From Nostoc parmelioides FACHB-3921 (GTDB lineage Bacteria; Cyanobacteriota; Cyanobacteriia; Cyanobacteriales; Nostocaceae), in NCBI RefSeq assembly GCF_014696625.1, contig NZ_JACJQL010000010.1, positions 1 to 64,000 of the forward strand: a stretch of 64,000 bases of DNA. The letters are read 5' to 3'. A program made the position numbers and the translations under genes. This document shows, one piece after another, positions 1 to 10,211 of this stretch. Below the pieces are notes generated by a model. That model was not told the DNA's origin and ran no database searches. It saw nothing but the letters and a program-made list of their open reading frames with translations. The stretch's first letter is position 1, and the number at the start of each line of letters is the position of its first letter.

Positions 1-34
1 TGCAAAGGAACTTATTCACTTTAGTTTTGCGTGA

Positions 35-427
35 TTACATTGTAGAAAATCTTACCCATACTTGTGTTGCTTAGTACACATGAATGAAATTTTTTGTCAA
101 TGCGTAAGTCCTAAAAAATACAAAATGGTAATTAGCCGTCAATGGCAAGATAACAAAGGGGCAGCCGAAGATGAATGGAATTTCCGCCACGATAAAATCA
201 TGGAATTCTTCCTGGTGCAGAACTTCCTCGGCAACAGTGATAATGCAGAAGGATTATTAAACGATACAATAGGCGACCCGCGATTTCGTGGTGTTTACTT
301 CTTGTTAGCAACCTTACTCCCCTTAGATGCAGCCAAGGAATTGCGAGAGAAGTTGATTCAATACGCTGCGGATAAGAACGACAATACGGTGAGTAATACC
401 TTTGTGCAGTTATTACGGACAAGGTAA
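35..427 (+). pseudogene. C-terminal remnant of a large NACHT/STAND-type NTPase
   Basis: The open stretch has no good upstream start: the frame is closed by a stop at 32-34, and the first ATG is at 80. From about position 130 the translation looks like the extreme C-terminus of a large cyanobacterial signalling NTPase (motifs FRHDKIMEFFLVQ, DPRFRGVYFLL, LPLDAAKELRE). I recognise this from memory of NACHT-type proteins; there is no NTPase domain here to confirm it. The roughly 25 residues before the conserved part look unrelated to it. The likeliest reading is a decayed gene whose 5' part lies outside the window or was lost by frameshift. A small real gene starting at 80 is a weaker alternative. 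A repeat element begins directly after its stop codon. Confidence 0.45.
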
Positions 428-428
428 T

Positions 429-658
429 CTAGCTGTTGACGGTTGACTGTTGACTGTTGACGGTTGACTGTTGATAGAATTGAAAGCCTTTTGTTGTGAG
501 GGTTTTATCTTAGCTGACATCTTGCACCTTCTCAATAAGTAGGTGGTGGGCAATGCCCACCCTACGAAATCATGAGGGTTTCGGGTTTCTATTTTCTCAA
601 TAAAGTAATGGTGCAAGCTATAAGTTAGCTTGATGTCCTAATCTATCTAGCTATTGCC
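429..658 (+). repeat. MITE-like repeat family 1, copy interrupted by another insert
   Basis: Left part 429-515 and right part 626-658 together match the full-length copies at 872-967, 35227-35324 and 48583-48691. The order is heptamers of the TTGACTG/TTGACGG type, then GTTGTGAGGGTTTTATCTT, then AGCTTGATGTCCTAATCTAT. Between them is a separate 110-bp sequence, listed on its own. Confidence 0.7.
516..625. mobile_element. small nested insert with inverted ends inside family 1 repeat
   Basis: This sequence splits the family 1 repeat. TAGCT occurs on both sides (511-515 and 626-630), as expected of a 5-bp target duplication. Near its ends are CTTGCACC (521-528) and the complement GGTGCAAG (610-617). 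Its centre is the palindrome GGTGGGCAATGCCCACC. No coding capacity is seen, so it would be a non-autonomous element. Confidence 0.5.
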
Positions 659-871
659 ATACCAACTCAAAATTCAAAATATCCTTTGGCAAGTTGGAAT
701 TGACTCATATTTTGTGAAAACTTATGACGAAAGTCATAATTAAATCCATGACTTTTGTCAGAAGTATTTTTCTGGCATAACAGGTTTAATAACTTCAGTA
801 AGTCAGTAATTCTAATTCTAAAATTACTGGCTTATATGAATTGCCTAATATAGCTACTCATTCTGTGGTTA

Positions 872-967
872 TATAGCTGTTGACTGTTGACGGTTAACGG
901 TTGACAGACTTGTATTGTCAGAGTTTTATTTTGGCTTGATGTCCTAATCTATGCGGCTACGGCTATA
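872..967 (+). repeat. MITE-like repeat family 1, full copy
   Basis: The copy starts TATAGC and ends GCTATA, giving short terminal inverted repeats. Inside are TTGACTG-type heptamers, a GACAGACTTG block and GGCTTGATGTCCTAATCTAT. The same layout recurs at 35227-35324 and 48583-48691. Confidence 0.7.
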
Positions 968-1061
968 AATAAATAGATTTGTTAATTTTACCTACTTTCA
1001 CAAATTTTGTTAGTTATAACCCTTACTGTTTAACATTTTCTATTTTCAGCGAGGATAATAA

Positions 1062-1334
1062 ATGAGTTATTACAACTTCAATGATCATTTTTGGTCATCA
1101 AAAACAGTTTGTCCGCAAAAACCAATTCAAACAAATGACGCTGACAGTAAAGCAAAAACAAGTTCTTATATAATATGTATTGCTAGCACACTTATATCGT
1201 TACTATTTGCAGCTTTTTTTATGGGAAATCATAAAAATCAAACAGGCGATATTAGGAATATTAATAATAGTAATTGCTTAATGTTGACAAGAAACCAAGA
1301 AATGCAGCTTTACTGTTCTAATCTACAAAGATAA
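1062..1334 (+). CDS. small single-pass membrane protein, unknown function
   Basis: A 90-residue protein starts at ATG 1062, with a purine-rich GAGGATAA just upstream as a plausible ribosome binding site. The N-terminal 33 residues are polar, one hydrophobic helix spans roughly residues 34-54 (IICIASTLISLLFAAFF), and the remainder is polar and rich in Asn. I do not recognise a family. It stands alone, preceded by a family 1 repeat and followed by a repeat-like spacer. Composition is AT-rich. It is probably a genuine lineage-specific small protein, but expression cannot be judged from sequence. Confidence 0.5.
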   Translation: MSYYNFNDHFWSSKTVCPQKPIQTNDADSKAKTSSYIICIASTLISLLFAAFFMGNHKNQTGDIRNINNSNCLMLTRNQEMQLYCSNLQR

Positions 1335-1540
1335 GCATCTATTAGGATTCATATTCATTCATAGGTAATATTTATGCTGGCGGCGCACCCAATGACCAGA
1401 ACGCGAAGCAGAACAGAACTTGCGACCAGCATCATGGTAATTGGTAATTGGCCTTCGCTGTGAGCGTCAGCCGAACGGTAGGTGAAAACCCATTACCCGT
1501 TAGCTATTACCCATTACCGACAAGAGCAACTATACCGACA

Positions 1541-2197
1541 TTATGAGGAATATTGTTGTAAAATTGCCGTCAAAGAATTATGTTTACGCCAATCTAACAA
1601 CTCAACTAAGGACTCTTTGCTGTCATCAAACGGACTTCTCTGTTCTGTTGGTAAAACTGTCAACAGAGGTTTTTTGGTAGCCTGCATGGCATTCACTGGC
1701 TGCAATGTTGGTCTGGGGACAAACATTGGCTGAGTTTTGAGAATTGGCTGTTGCTGTTTTTGGGTACGGGATGATGCTGATAGGGCTTGATGAGAAATCG
1801 CCTCTCGCTTCTGAATTTTAGGACGCTGTGTTGGCTGGTTGAGTAAACGGAAAATAATTAAGCAACCACTAGCACAACTGAGAGCGATCGCTGCTACCAT
1901 CCACAAAGGCAGAGGATTGCCATTCTCTGTGTCAGCAATGATTGGCTGCTCAATCACAGCCACTGGTTCTGCTTCTAAATGTTCCACATCACCCACATGG
2001 ACTAGGCTATACAAGGCCATGCCAGCACTTCCCATCAGTGTTGTGAAGATCCCAGCCAATAAAAGTAAGGGATGACGTGTCAGCAGATAGATAAAAATTT
2101 TGTAGCTACTAATTGCTACGGATTTACTGCTTTTTAGCACTGCTGTATGTCTTGTTTCCTGATTTAGCTCATGCTTTATGCTCTGATTGTTTTCCAT
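1541..2197 (-). CDS. hypothetical two-helix membrane protein
   Basis: About 218 residues from ATG 2197; a GTG two codons upstream is the alternative start. Two hydrophobic helices are visible, around residues 40-65 (LLLLAGIFTTLMGSAGMALY) and 98-118 (LWMVAAIALSCASGCLIIF). A short acidic loop separates them. A long basic, Gln/Pro-rich tail follows and ends in a region with LVELLDWRKHNSLTAIL. No enzyme motif is visible. It is probably a conserved inner-membrane protein of Nostocales with a cytoplasmic tail; I cannot assign a function. It lies downstream of ddl in the same orientation but is separated from it by about 180 bp of repeat. Confidence 0.6.
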   Translation of the reverse strand: MENNQSIKHELNQETRHTAVLKSSKSVAISSYKIFIYLLTRHPLLLLAGIFTTLMGSAGMALYSLVHVGDVEHLEAEPVAVIEQPIIADTENGNPLPLWMVAAIALSCASGCLIIFRLLNQPTQRPKIQKREAISHQALSASSRTQKQQQPILKTQPMFVPRPTLQPVNAMQATKKPLLTVLPTEQRSPFDDSKESLVELLDWRKHNSLTAILQQYSS

Positions 2198-2325
2198 GAT
2201 CACTTTCAGATTGTTTCCCCTCTAGTTCACGATTGTACTAAAAGGGGGAGCTATCAGGTATCCGTAGCCGATTTAGCTATTTTAGTAGTCTTTTTGTGCC
2301 ATTTAGGCTACAAAATTTATTTTTC

Positions 2326-2383
2326 TGTTGACGGTTGACTGTTAGCGGTTGACTGTTGACTGTTGACTGTTGACTGTTGACTA
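2326..2383. repeat. tandem TTGACTG heptamer array abutting the ddl stop codon
   Basis: Eight or so head-to-tail units of TTGACTG and variants (TTGACGG, TTAGCGG) run up to and include the ddl stop codon region. This is the short tandem repeat type typical of heterocystous cyanobacteria. On the ddl sense strand it reads as CAGTCAA units. Confidence 0.8.
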
Positions 2384-3484
2384 ATGACTAGGATTGTGTC
2401 TTTCTATTGCCAGTTGGACTAACTTATCTACCAATTCTGGAAAGGGGATGCCGCTATAGGCCCAGAGTTGGGGATACATACTGGTAGCTGTGAAACCTGG
2501 TAGGGTGTTGATCTCATTAATCAACACTTCTCCTGTAGCTTCCACGTAGAAGAAGTCTACTCTGGCTAACCCAGCAGCGTCAACAGCTGCGAAGGCTTGT
2601 AAAGCCATGTCTTGAATTTGACGGCTGATTTCGTCAGGAATCACGGCGGGAATCAGTAAATCTGCTTTACCTGCCGTATATTTGGTTTCGTAATCATAAA
2701 AGTCACTATTAAAGGTAATTTCGCCGACTGTGGAAGCTTGGGGTTGGTCGTTACCTAAAACAGCACATTCTACTTCCCTCGCTACAACTCCCGCCTCTAC
2801 AATAATTCGGCGGTCATAATTAGCGGCATTATCTAAAGCATCCTCTAATTCTTGGCGCGATCGCACTTTAGAAATCCCAACAGAAGAACCGAGGTTAGCT
2901 GGTTTGACAAAACAGGGATAACCTAAGCTCGCCTCAATTTCATCGCACAACTTGGGAAATACGCAAGGATTTGACCAAATTTGCGCTCTGGTGACAGCCT
3001 TATATTTTACTTGGGGTAGTCCAGCTTGCTCAAAAGCCATCTTCATGGCTATCTTATCCATCCCCAATGCTGAACCCAAAACGCCAGAACCGACGAAAGG
3101 AGTTTGCATGAGAGTAAGCAAACCCTGAATTGTGCCATCTTCACCATTAGGCCCGTGGAGAATGGGAAACCACACATCTACTTCCGCAACTTGAGAAGGT
3201 GATTGCCAACGTTCGAGAGTTTGTTGTTGGGAGTTTACGAGATTATTTTCTGCTGGTGAGGAGTTTGACGATTCTAATAGAGGCGCGCCTGATTGCAAAA
3301 CTTGTTGTGGGGCTTCTCCTGCTAGCCAACGCCCATCCTTGTGGATATAAAACGGCAATATTTCGTACTTACTAGCATTTTCTCCTGCACTTAGGGCTGA
3401 AGCGATCGCCCGTGCGGAACTTATAGAAACTTCATGTTCTCCAGAACGACCGCCAAATAACAATCCCACCCTCAATTTACTCAT
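2381..3484 (-). CDS. ddl: D-alanine--D-alanine ligase
   Basis: A 367-residue ATP-grasp enzyme that joins two D-alanines for the peptidoglycan precursor UDP-MurNAc-pentapeptide in the cytosol. The N-terminus carries the family motif [13 protein letters not shown]. The centre has [14 protein letters not shown] and [13 protein letters not shown]. The ATP-grasp part has [32 protein letters not shown] and [10 protein letters not shown], the last bearing metal ligands. Length is normal for the cyanobacterial Ddl type with an insert after residue 60. Start ATG 3484 precedes a canonical N-terminus. The stop codon lies in the heptamer repeat array, so the last few residues may be repeat-derived. The gene appears monocistronic. 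Confidence 0.96.
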   Translation of the reverse strand: MSKLRVGLLFGGRSGEHEVSISSARAIASALSAGENASKYEILPFYIHKDGRWLAGEAPQQVLQSGAPLLESSNSSPAENNLVNSQQQTLERWQSPSQVAEVDVWFPILHGPNGEDGTIQGLLTLMQTPFVGSGVLGSALGMDKIAMKMAFEQAGLPQVKYKAVTRAQIWSNPCVFPKLCDEIEASLGYPCFVKPANLGSSVGISKVRSRQELEDALDNAANYDRRIIVEAGVVAREVECAVLGNDQPQASTVGEITFNSDFYDYETKYTAGKADLLIPAVIPDEISRQIQDMALQAFAAVDAAGLARVDFFYVEATGEVLINEINTLPGFTATSMYPQLWAYSGIPFPELVDKLVQLAIERHNPSH

Positions 3485-3694
3485 CTTCTGTACCTTTACA
3501 CTCCCGACGCTGATAGCGTATCACAACCTGTTCAAGTTGCTGTAATTTTGTCAGTTGTTAGTGGTTTGTGGTCAGTGGCAAAAAATGTTTTAGGATCGTT
3601 CACAACAAAGCTTTGAAACTAAGGGACGACACTGATGAATGTTGACTGTTGACTACTAGTACCTTTTTGATTCTCAGTTTGTTAATATGCCTGA

Positions 3695-4543
3695 ATGTCA
3701 CAAAAGCAACATCCCCAAAACACAAAACTTGGATGGTCTCTAGAAGAGCGAGATCCAGAGTTTATTAAATCTGTTATGCCCCTCTTGGGCTTTTTCTACC
3801 ATTATTATTTTCGCGTGCAAACTAGTGGCTGGCATCACATCCCACCACAGGGAAAAGTCTTAATCGTTGGTTCCCACAACGGTGGGCTGGCAGCCCCTGA
3901 TATGTTGATGATGATGTATGACTGGTTTCGCCGATTTGGAGTAGAGCGACCAAGCTATGGTTTGATGCACCCCAGCGTTTGGCAAGTTACCCCAGCATTA
4001 GCGCAGCTAGTAGCGAAAACCGGAGCCATAATTGCTCATCCCAAAATGGCTTATACTGCTTTGCGTTCTGGAGCTAGTTTACTAGTGTATCCAGGGGGAG
4101 CAGAAGATGTTTTCCGACCCCATTCTTTACGTAATAAAATCTATTTTGCGGGACGACAAGGATTTATCAAGCTAGCACTGAGGGAAAATGTGCCGATTAT
4201 TCCAGCAATTTCCTGTGGCGCTCACGATACTTTGATTGTGCTGGCTGATATATATAACCTTGTCAGACAGTTGCATGATAGGGGAATGCCTTGGTTGTTT
4301 GGTGTTGACCCGGTTGTATTTCCCATTTATCTCGGTTGGCCTTGGGGATTATCTATTGGCCCACTGCCTAATATTCCTTTTCCTGTATCCATACACACGC
4401 GGGTTTGTCCACCGATTATATTTGAACGCTATGGAAGAGAAGCCGCAAGCGATCGCCATTATGTCGATGAATGCTACAACTTAGTTGTGAGTAAGATGCA
4501 GCAAGAATTAGACGAGCTAGTGTTATTCAGCCAAAAGCAATAA
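3695..4543 (+). CDS. lysophospholipid acyltransferase family protein (PlsC-like)
   Basis: A 282-residue membrane-associated acyltransferase. Near residue 50 the block VGSHNGGLAAPD carries the His and downstream Asp that stand for the catalytic HX4D-like motif of the diacylglycerol-acyltransferase-like branch. VYPGGAEDVFRP (about residue 130) is the second conserved block, and NVPIIPAISCGAHDT the third. The family transfers an acyl group from acyl-ACP or acyl-CoA to a glycerolipid or related alcohol; the actual substrate cannot be read from sequence. It is divergent from ddl and convergent with thiC. Start ATG 3695 has no obvious Shine-Dalgarno. This branch is common in cyanobacteria and is not the housekeeping PlsC. 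Confidence 0.85.
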   Translation: MSQKQHPQNTKLGWSLEERDPEFIKSVMPLLGFFYHYYFRVQTSGWHHIPPQGKVLIVGSHNGGLAAPDMLMMMYDWFRRFGVERPSYGLMHPSVWQVTPALAQLVAKTGAIIAHPKMAYTALRSGASLLVYPGGAEDVFRPHSLRNKIYFAGRQGFIKLALRENVPIIPAISCGAHDTLIVLADIYNLVRQLHDRGMPWLFGVDPVVFPIYLGWPWGLSIGPLPNIPFPVSIHTRVCPPIIFERYGREAASDRHYVDECYNLVVSKMQQELDELVLFSQKQ

Positions 4544-4660
4544 ATTCGGGGATGATTACTAGAGTAATTGCATTAACGCAAAGGAACGCGGAGGACATCG
4601 CAGAGGAACACAAATTTTTCTCAGCGCCCCTCCGCGTTTACCTCAGCGTCCCTCTCTCTT

Positions 4661-4702
4661 GAAAAGTTTCCTACGGAGGGAAACCCTCCTTCAGAACTTT
4701 TC
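4661..4702. repeat. nested hairpin between convergent genes
   Basis: Outer arms GAAAAGTT (4661-4668) and AACTTTTC (4695-4702) enclose an inner GGAGGG-AAA-CCCTCC hairpin (4675-4689). It sits 8 bp beyond the thiC stop, so it could end thiC transcription, but no T-run follows on either strand. It is more likely a dispersed palindromic repeat. Confidence 0.5.
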
Positions 4703-4709
4703 GCTGCGT

Positions 4710-6179
<1,470 letters not shown>

Positions 6180-6384
6180 CATGGATGTAGTTTACCACCT
6201 TGTTTATGACCGGGGGCAATGGGGTTAACAATTCCTGAGAATGTGAAGTGTTTAGGGTTGGTGGGCGGCAATTTTGGCATTACACTTTGCATATAACTCT
6301 TTTTTTAGCTCACGCATACCGCAAGCGAAACTCGTAGAGTAGGTGCAGAGACGCAAAGGAGTAAGCAAAAAAATCTGAACTTTA

Positions 6385-6858
6385 CTAATGTGTAAGCTGA
6401 ATTTGGGCAAAAGTAGATAGTTCGCAATACTTTCTGATTAAGTTTTTGGCGTTGTCGCGTTTTTCACCTGTGAATAGATTAAATACTACTTCTTCATGTG
6501 GAGAGTAAAGACTTAATAATCCAAAATCTTGAATTCGTGAGTAGAGAAATGGTACGCCCGCAAGCGATAACAAAGTTGCTTTTTTGCGATCACGTTCCTT
6601 GGCTTCAGGAGAGTCATGATATGAAGACTGAAATTCTACAACTAAGCAGGGATTATAGCTATTGGTGGTGATAAGTGCATCTACATTAGAGCTAAAGAAA
6701 AACCTTTTTAAATCTGAATCAAGATACCCATTCAATTCACAAAATTGACATAGACTAACTTGAGTATGAATTTTATAATCATTATTAATGCAAGTTTCTA
6801 AAAATTCCAGCATCCTTTCTTCATAAGGATTAACCAGTCTTTTTACTTTGACAGACAT
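6385..6858 (-). CDS. DUF2726-like protein with nuclease-type fold
   Basis: A 157-residue protein. The core ALITTNSYNPCLVVEFQSS, then EAKERDRKKATLLSLAGVPFL, resembles the DUF2726 pattern. There a restriction-endonuclease-like strand places an Asp (DALI) before an E-x-Q/K (VEFQ), followed by a basic helix with DxxK. This is a PD-(D/E)XK-type arrangement by resemblance only; Gln replaces the usual Lys. The N-terminus (NPYEERMLEFLETCINNDYKI) also fits that family, which usually begins with a 'phe-phe-L' nuclease lead-in. It starts 2 bp after the upstream gene stops, so the two are surely co-transcribed. Function is unknown; nucleic-acid cleavage or binding is an inference. Confidence 0.65.
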   Translation of the reverse strand: MSVKVKRLVNPYEERMLEFLETCINNDYKIHTQVSLCQFCELNGYLDSDLKRFFFSSNVDALITTNSYNPCLVVEFQSSYHDSPEAKERDRKKATLLSLAGVPFLYSRIQDFGLLSLYSPHEEVVFNLFTGEKRDNAKNLIRKYCELSTFAQIQLTH

Positions 6859-6860
6859 TT

Positions 6861-7574
6861 CTATTGCTCCATTAATATTTTTGCAAAGTAGCTAATAAAT
6901 TCCTTTAAAACTTCACTAGAATTTATACATACCTGCCAACTGTAGGGGAATAGAGAATCATTATTAATGACAAGATAAGAATCGCTACTTCCTAAGCTAG
7001 TAATATCAAAGTTTTCCGGTGAATCAATTAAATTTTCTGCTTTTATTTCAGCGAAATCACTATTTTCCTCAATATAGCCTATATGATATTCAATCTCATC
7101 ACGCTTGTTGAGTATAAGAGAACCTGTTACTTCACCAATTTCGACAAGATTTGGATAGTAGCTTTGTATTGATTTCCAAAATATATCTTCTTTACTCGGT
7201 AAAACCCAAATTCTCGCTAAGGTAGCCCAAGAAGCACTATAGTAACTTTCATCACCATAAAAATATTCTAAAGATAAAATATTTCCCTCTAAAATATCCT
7301 TGGATATGGCAACACATAAACCTTCTTTACGGGGTGTCAGAATTAGTTGATAACGTTTAGCTCCTTTTTTAGGTTTCTTAAGTTTGTACCCAATATATTG
7401 AGATGTTCGATTTTCCTCAAACTTGTTGTAAAAACCAAGTTCGGCAAGCATATTAGTAGCTAAAGACGTTAAATCCTCGCCACCTTGAATCACATGAATA
7501 TTAGTTGACAACAAGCGTGGAATGCCTTCTTCTACCTCAAATCTTTGGATGACATCGTATATTATTTTTGACAT
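6861..7574 (-). CDS. hypothetical protein, partner of DUF2726-like gene
   Basis: About 237 residues from ATG 7574; a TTG two codons earlier is possible. No family recognised. It looks soluble, acidic and mixed alpha/beta, with a basic patch KLKKPKKGAKRYQLILTP around residue 67, and no signal peptide or transmembrane helix. The coding region is AT-rich compared with the flanking thiC and pseudouridine synthase genes. It is the first gene of a two-gene unit with the DUF2726-like protein. Such unknown-plus-nuclease pairs are common in accessory DNA of cyanobacteria. A toxin-antitoxin or defence role is possible but nothing in the sequence proves it. Confidence 0.6.
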   Translation of the reverse strand: MSKIIYDVIQRFEVEEGIPRLLSTNIHVIQGGEDLTSLATNMLAELGFYNKFEENRTSQYIGYKLKKPKKGAKRYQLILTPRKEGLCVAISKDILEGNILSLEYFYGDESYYSASWATLARIWVLPSKEDIFWKSIQSYYPNLVEIGEVTGSLILNKRDEIEYHIGYIEENSDFAEIKAENLIDSPENFDITSLGSSDSYLVINNDSLFPYSWQVCINSSEVLKEFISYFAKILMEQ

Positions 7575-7785
7575 CGGCAAATTTCTAAAAATCTTATCTA
7601 AGGTTTATAGAAATAGTGTAACTCTGATTTCTAAAATTTCCAATAGTCTTGGCTAAGATTTTTAGATTTATACTGAAACATGAAATTTCCCAATGACTTA
7701 TAGCCTTGGGAAACCAAATTTATATTCATGCTGAAAGCGATCGCCTTCTTTCTACAATTGATCAGGATAAATTGACCAATGACCC

Positions 7786-8400
7786 ATGACTAATGACGAT
7801 CGCTATATTATTTTTCATAAGCCCTATGGTGTCCTGAGCCAGTTTACTCAGGAATCGCCCAAGCATATAACTCTTAAAGACTATATAGATGTGCCTGATG
7901 TTTATCCTGTGGGGAGGTTGGATTGGGATAGTGAAGGGTTACTATTATTAACCAATAATGGCAGGTTGCAGCATCGGCTTTCTGATCCGCGTTTTGGTCA
8001 TGAGCGGACTTACTGGGTACAGGTAGAGCGTATTCCTGATGAGGAGGCTATCAACAAGCTACAAACAGGGGTGGAGATTCAAGATTATCGGACACGGCCA
8101 GCAAAAGTGAGGTTATTACCAGAATATCCGCCTGTGGGCGATCGCCAACCACCGATTAGATTTCGCAAAAATGTTCCTACAGCTTGGTTAGAAATGACTT
8201 TGACTGAAGGTAAAAATCGGCAAGTCCGGCGCATGACTGCGGCTGTGGGGTTTCCGACCTTGCGGTTAGTGCGGGTGAGTATAGGTCATTTACGCTTGGA
8301 TGGGCTGGCTTTAGGTGAGTGGCGTGATCTCACGTCCTTGGAACTTAAATTGCTCCATGATTCGTCTCGGAGTCGAGGGATAGGCAAATTTTCTAGTTAA
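7786..8400 (+). CDS. 23S rRNA pseudouridine synthase, RluE/RsuA family
   Basis: A 204-residue pseudouridine synthase that isomerises a uridine in ribosomal RNA. The N-terminus [11 protein letters not shown] and the catalytic motif [16 protein letters not shown], with Asp as nucleophile, are classic. [25 protein letters not shown] is the family's C-terminal RNA-contact block (quoted here as [11 protein letters not shown] onward). There is no S4 domain, and the short length matches RluE (U2457 in E. coli) rather than RsuA or RluB. Target position in this organism is inferred. Start ATG 7786 opens MTNDDRY. The gene stands alone after the divergently oriented hypothetical pair. Confidence 0.9.
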   Translation: MTNDDRYIIFHKPYGVLSQFTQESPKHITLKDYIDVPDVYPVGRLDWDSEGLLLLTNNGRLQHRLSDPRFGHERTYWVQVERIPDEEAINKLQTGVEIQDYRTRPAKVRLLPEYPPVGDRQPPIRFRKNVPTAWLEMTLTEGKNRQVRRMTAAVGFPTLRLVRVSIGHLRLDGLALGEWRDLTSLELKLLHDSSRSRGIGKFSS

Positions 8401-8519
8401 ACTTTGTAAACAGTTGCAGGAATAACTTAGTAATCATTTGAAGTTGAACAAAAGGCACAAAACTTTTTATTTGACAAAAAAAGAATTTAAAATTTGTTGT
8501 TTCCCATTCACTTCAGCCC

Positions 8520-9920
8520 TTGAGCGTCAGTTTAAACCTTATGAGCCTGAATCAGCGATCACCTACGGTGGGCGGAACGCCATCGCTCTGGCATCAAACT
8601 CACACACCACAAAATATTTTGCCCAAAACTCCTGTGTACTTGGAACCGGTGACGGAATCAGCTTCTCATTTAGAGTTTGACACAGCAGAAAAACTCCATC
8701 GCGCTCAAGAAGAATTGCGATGGTATCGCATGATGTACGATAATATACCAACTATATATTTCAGTTTGGATGCGACGGGGTTAATTTTATCTGTCAATGA
8801 TTTTGGAGCAGATTTTCTAGGATACACACCAGAACAATTATTACAACTGCCCATTGTTCAATTATTTGCTCAATCAGACCAACAAAGACTGTCTAATGCT
8901 GTCATAAGTCTTTGCAAAACTGAACCTGATGATGCTGTTAGCTATGGCAATTTTCTGTTAAATAACCCTGTTAATGGTATAAAAGCAGTCAGAATTACAC
9001 TGCGATTAATACTGCATGAAGAAAAATCTTCTATTAAAAAATCGACGATTCTGATGCTGTGTGAGGCCATCACTTCTCTAGAACCAGCCGAAGCAAGTCC
9101 AAAAGATGCGGATAATTTAGTTAAAAACTTACCAGAGTTACCATCAAATCAAGGCCAGCGAAAGAAACTAGAAAGCCTTAGCCACTTGCAAGAAAAATTT
9201 TTCAGCACAGTTTCCCACGAACTGCGAACACCGCTAACTAATATGAAAATGGCGATTCAAATGCTGGGGATTACGCTGCATCGTGAGTATAATTTGTTCT
9301 CAGCAACAACAAAACCAACAAACAAAGGCTCAAAAGCAGCTTGTTATTTTAATATTTTAGAAAATGAGTGCGATCGCCAAATAAATCTTATTAATAACTT
9401 CCTAGAATTACAGCGCCTCGATACCAACGCTAAACCTTGGGTACTAGAGACAATTCACATACCGCAATGGCTATGGCGCGTAGTGGAGGAATTTAAAAGC
9501 CGCAATTTCGATATCTGTAGGCAAAAATTACACATCAGCGTCAGCCCTTCTCTGGCAACATTAACCTCCAATCCATGCAGCTTGGAACGCATTTTGATAG
9601 AACTGCTGACCAATGCGTGTAAATTTAGCCCCCCAGAGGGAGAAATAACAGTTACAGCCCAACTAAAATCTCAAAATATCATTTTGCAAGTGATTAATTC
9701 TGGTGTAGAAATCCCTCAATCTGAATTACCCCACATTTTTGATAAATTTTATCGTATTCCCAGCAATGACCCTGGAAAGCAGGGAGGCACAGGACTAGGG
9801 TTGGCGCTAGTACAAAAACTCATCAAACAATTAGGAGGAACAATCGAAGTAGAAAGCGGGTCAAACCGTACCTGTTTTAGTATCCAATTGGTTCTTAAAC
9901 AACCCAAAATAGTTGAGTGA
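8520..9920 (+). CDS. PAS-domain sensor histidine kinase
   Basis: A 466-residue soluble sensor kinase. A PAS domain spans about residues 65-185 (YDNIPTIYFSLDATGLIL, FLGYTPEQLL). The HisKA helix carries the phosphoacceptor His233 in STVSHELRTPLTN. The ATPase has the N-box ELLTNACKFSPPEGE and the G-box GGTGLGLALVQKLIKQLGG. No transmembrane segment is present. The start is uncertain: TTG 8520, or ATG 8541, seven codons in. A 32-nt repeat (8555-8586) lies in the N-terminal coding part, so that segment may be recently acquired. No response regulator is adjacent, making it an orphan kinase. The signal is unknown. Confidence 0.9.
   Translation: MSVSLNLMSLNQRSPTVGGTPSLWHQTHTPQNILPKTPVYLEPVTESASHLEFDTAEKLHRAQEELRWYRMMYDNIPTIYFSLDATGLILSVNDFGADFLGYTPEQLLQLPIVQLFAQSDQQRLSNAVISLCKTEPDDAVSYGNFLLNNPVNGIKAVRITLRLILHEEKSSIKKSTILMLCEAITSLEPAEASPKDADNLVKNLPELPSNQGQRKKLESLSHLQEKFFSTVSHELRTPLTNMKMAIQMLGITLHREYNLFSATTKPTNKGSKAACYFNILENECDRQINLINNFLELQRLDTNAKPWVLETIHIPQWLWRVVEEFKSRNFDICRQKLHISVSPSLATLTSNPCSLERILIELLTNACKFSPPEGEITVTAQLKSQNIILQVINSGVEIPQSELPHIFDKFYRIPSNDPGKQGGTGLGLALVQKLIKQLGGTIEVESGSNRTCFSIQLVLKQPKIVE
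8555..8586. repeat. 32-nt dispersed repeat inside kinase N-terminus
   Basis: This stretch starts GCGATCACCTACGG and ends GGAACGCCATCGC. It recurs in reverse complement at 14879-14910 with one difference. The ends GCGATC/GCCATCGC are partly inverted. Here it is read in frame as RSPTVGGTPSL. Confidence 0.8.
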
Positions 9921-10211
9921 AAGAAGTAGGGGGCAAGAAGCAGGTGGAAAAATATCTGACTTGAGACTCTGCACCGACTAACACCCGTTACAGCTCACAG
10001 CACTTATGACTCAAAACTCCCGACTCTCCAAAATAAACTTGCAGATATCTGCAATCTTTGGCTAATATGCGTCACAATTAATACTGCCACCAAGATTCAC
10101 TGATGAAACCACAACTTAATTATGTCTACTATAGGCAAGGGCGGCCAGTTGTGGCACTTTGGATATTAGTGGCTAGAAGCACCTCGGAACGGGAATTAAG
10201 GAACTTCCACT

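Noticed and set aside
1482..1733. 83-codon plus-strand frame
   Set aside because: Mostly antisense to the two-helix membrane protein, and starts in repeat-like spacer.
2326..2383. CRISPR-like array
   Set aside because: Units are only seven bases with no spacers; this is a heptamer tandem repeat.
8438..8680. 80-codon frame overlapping the sensor kinase start
   Set aside because: Overlaps the kinase in another frame and shows no protein-like features.
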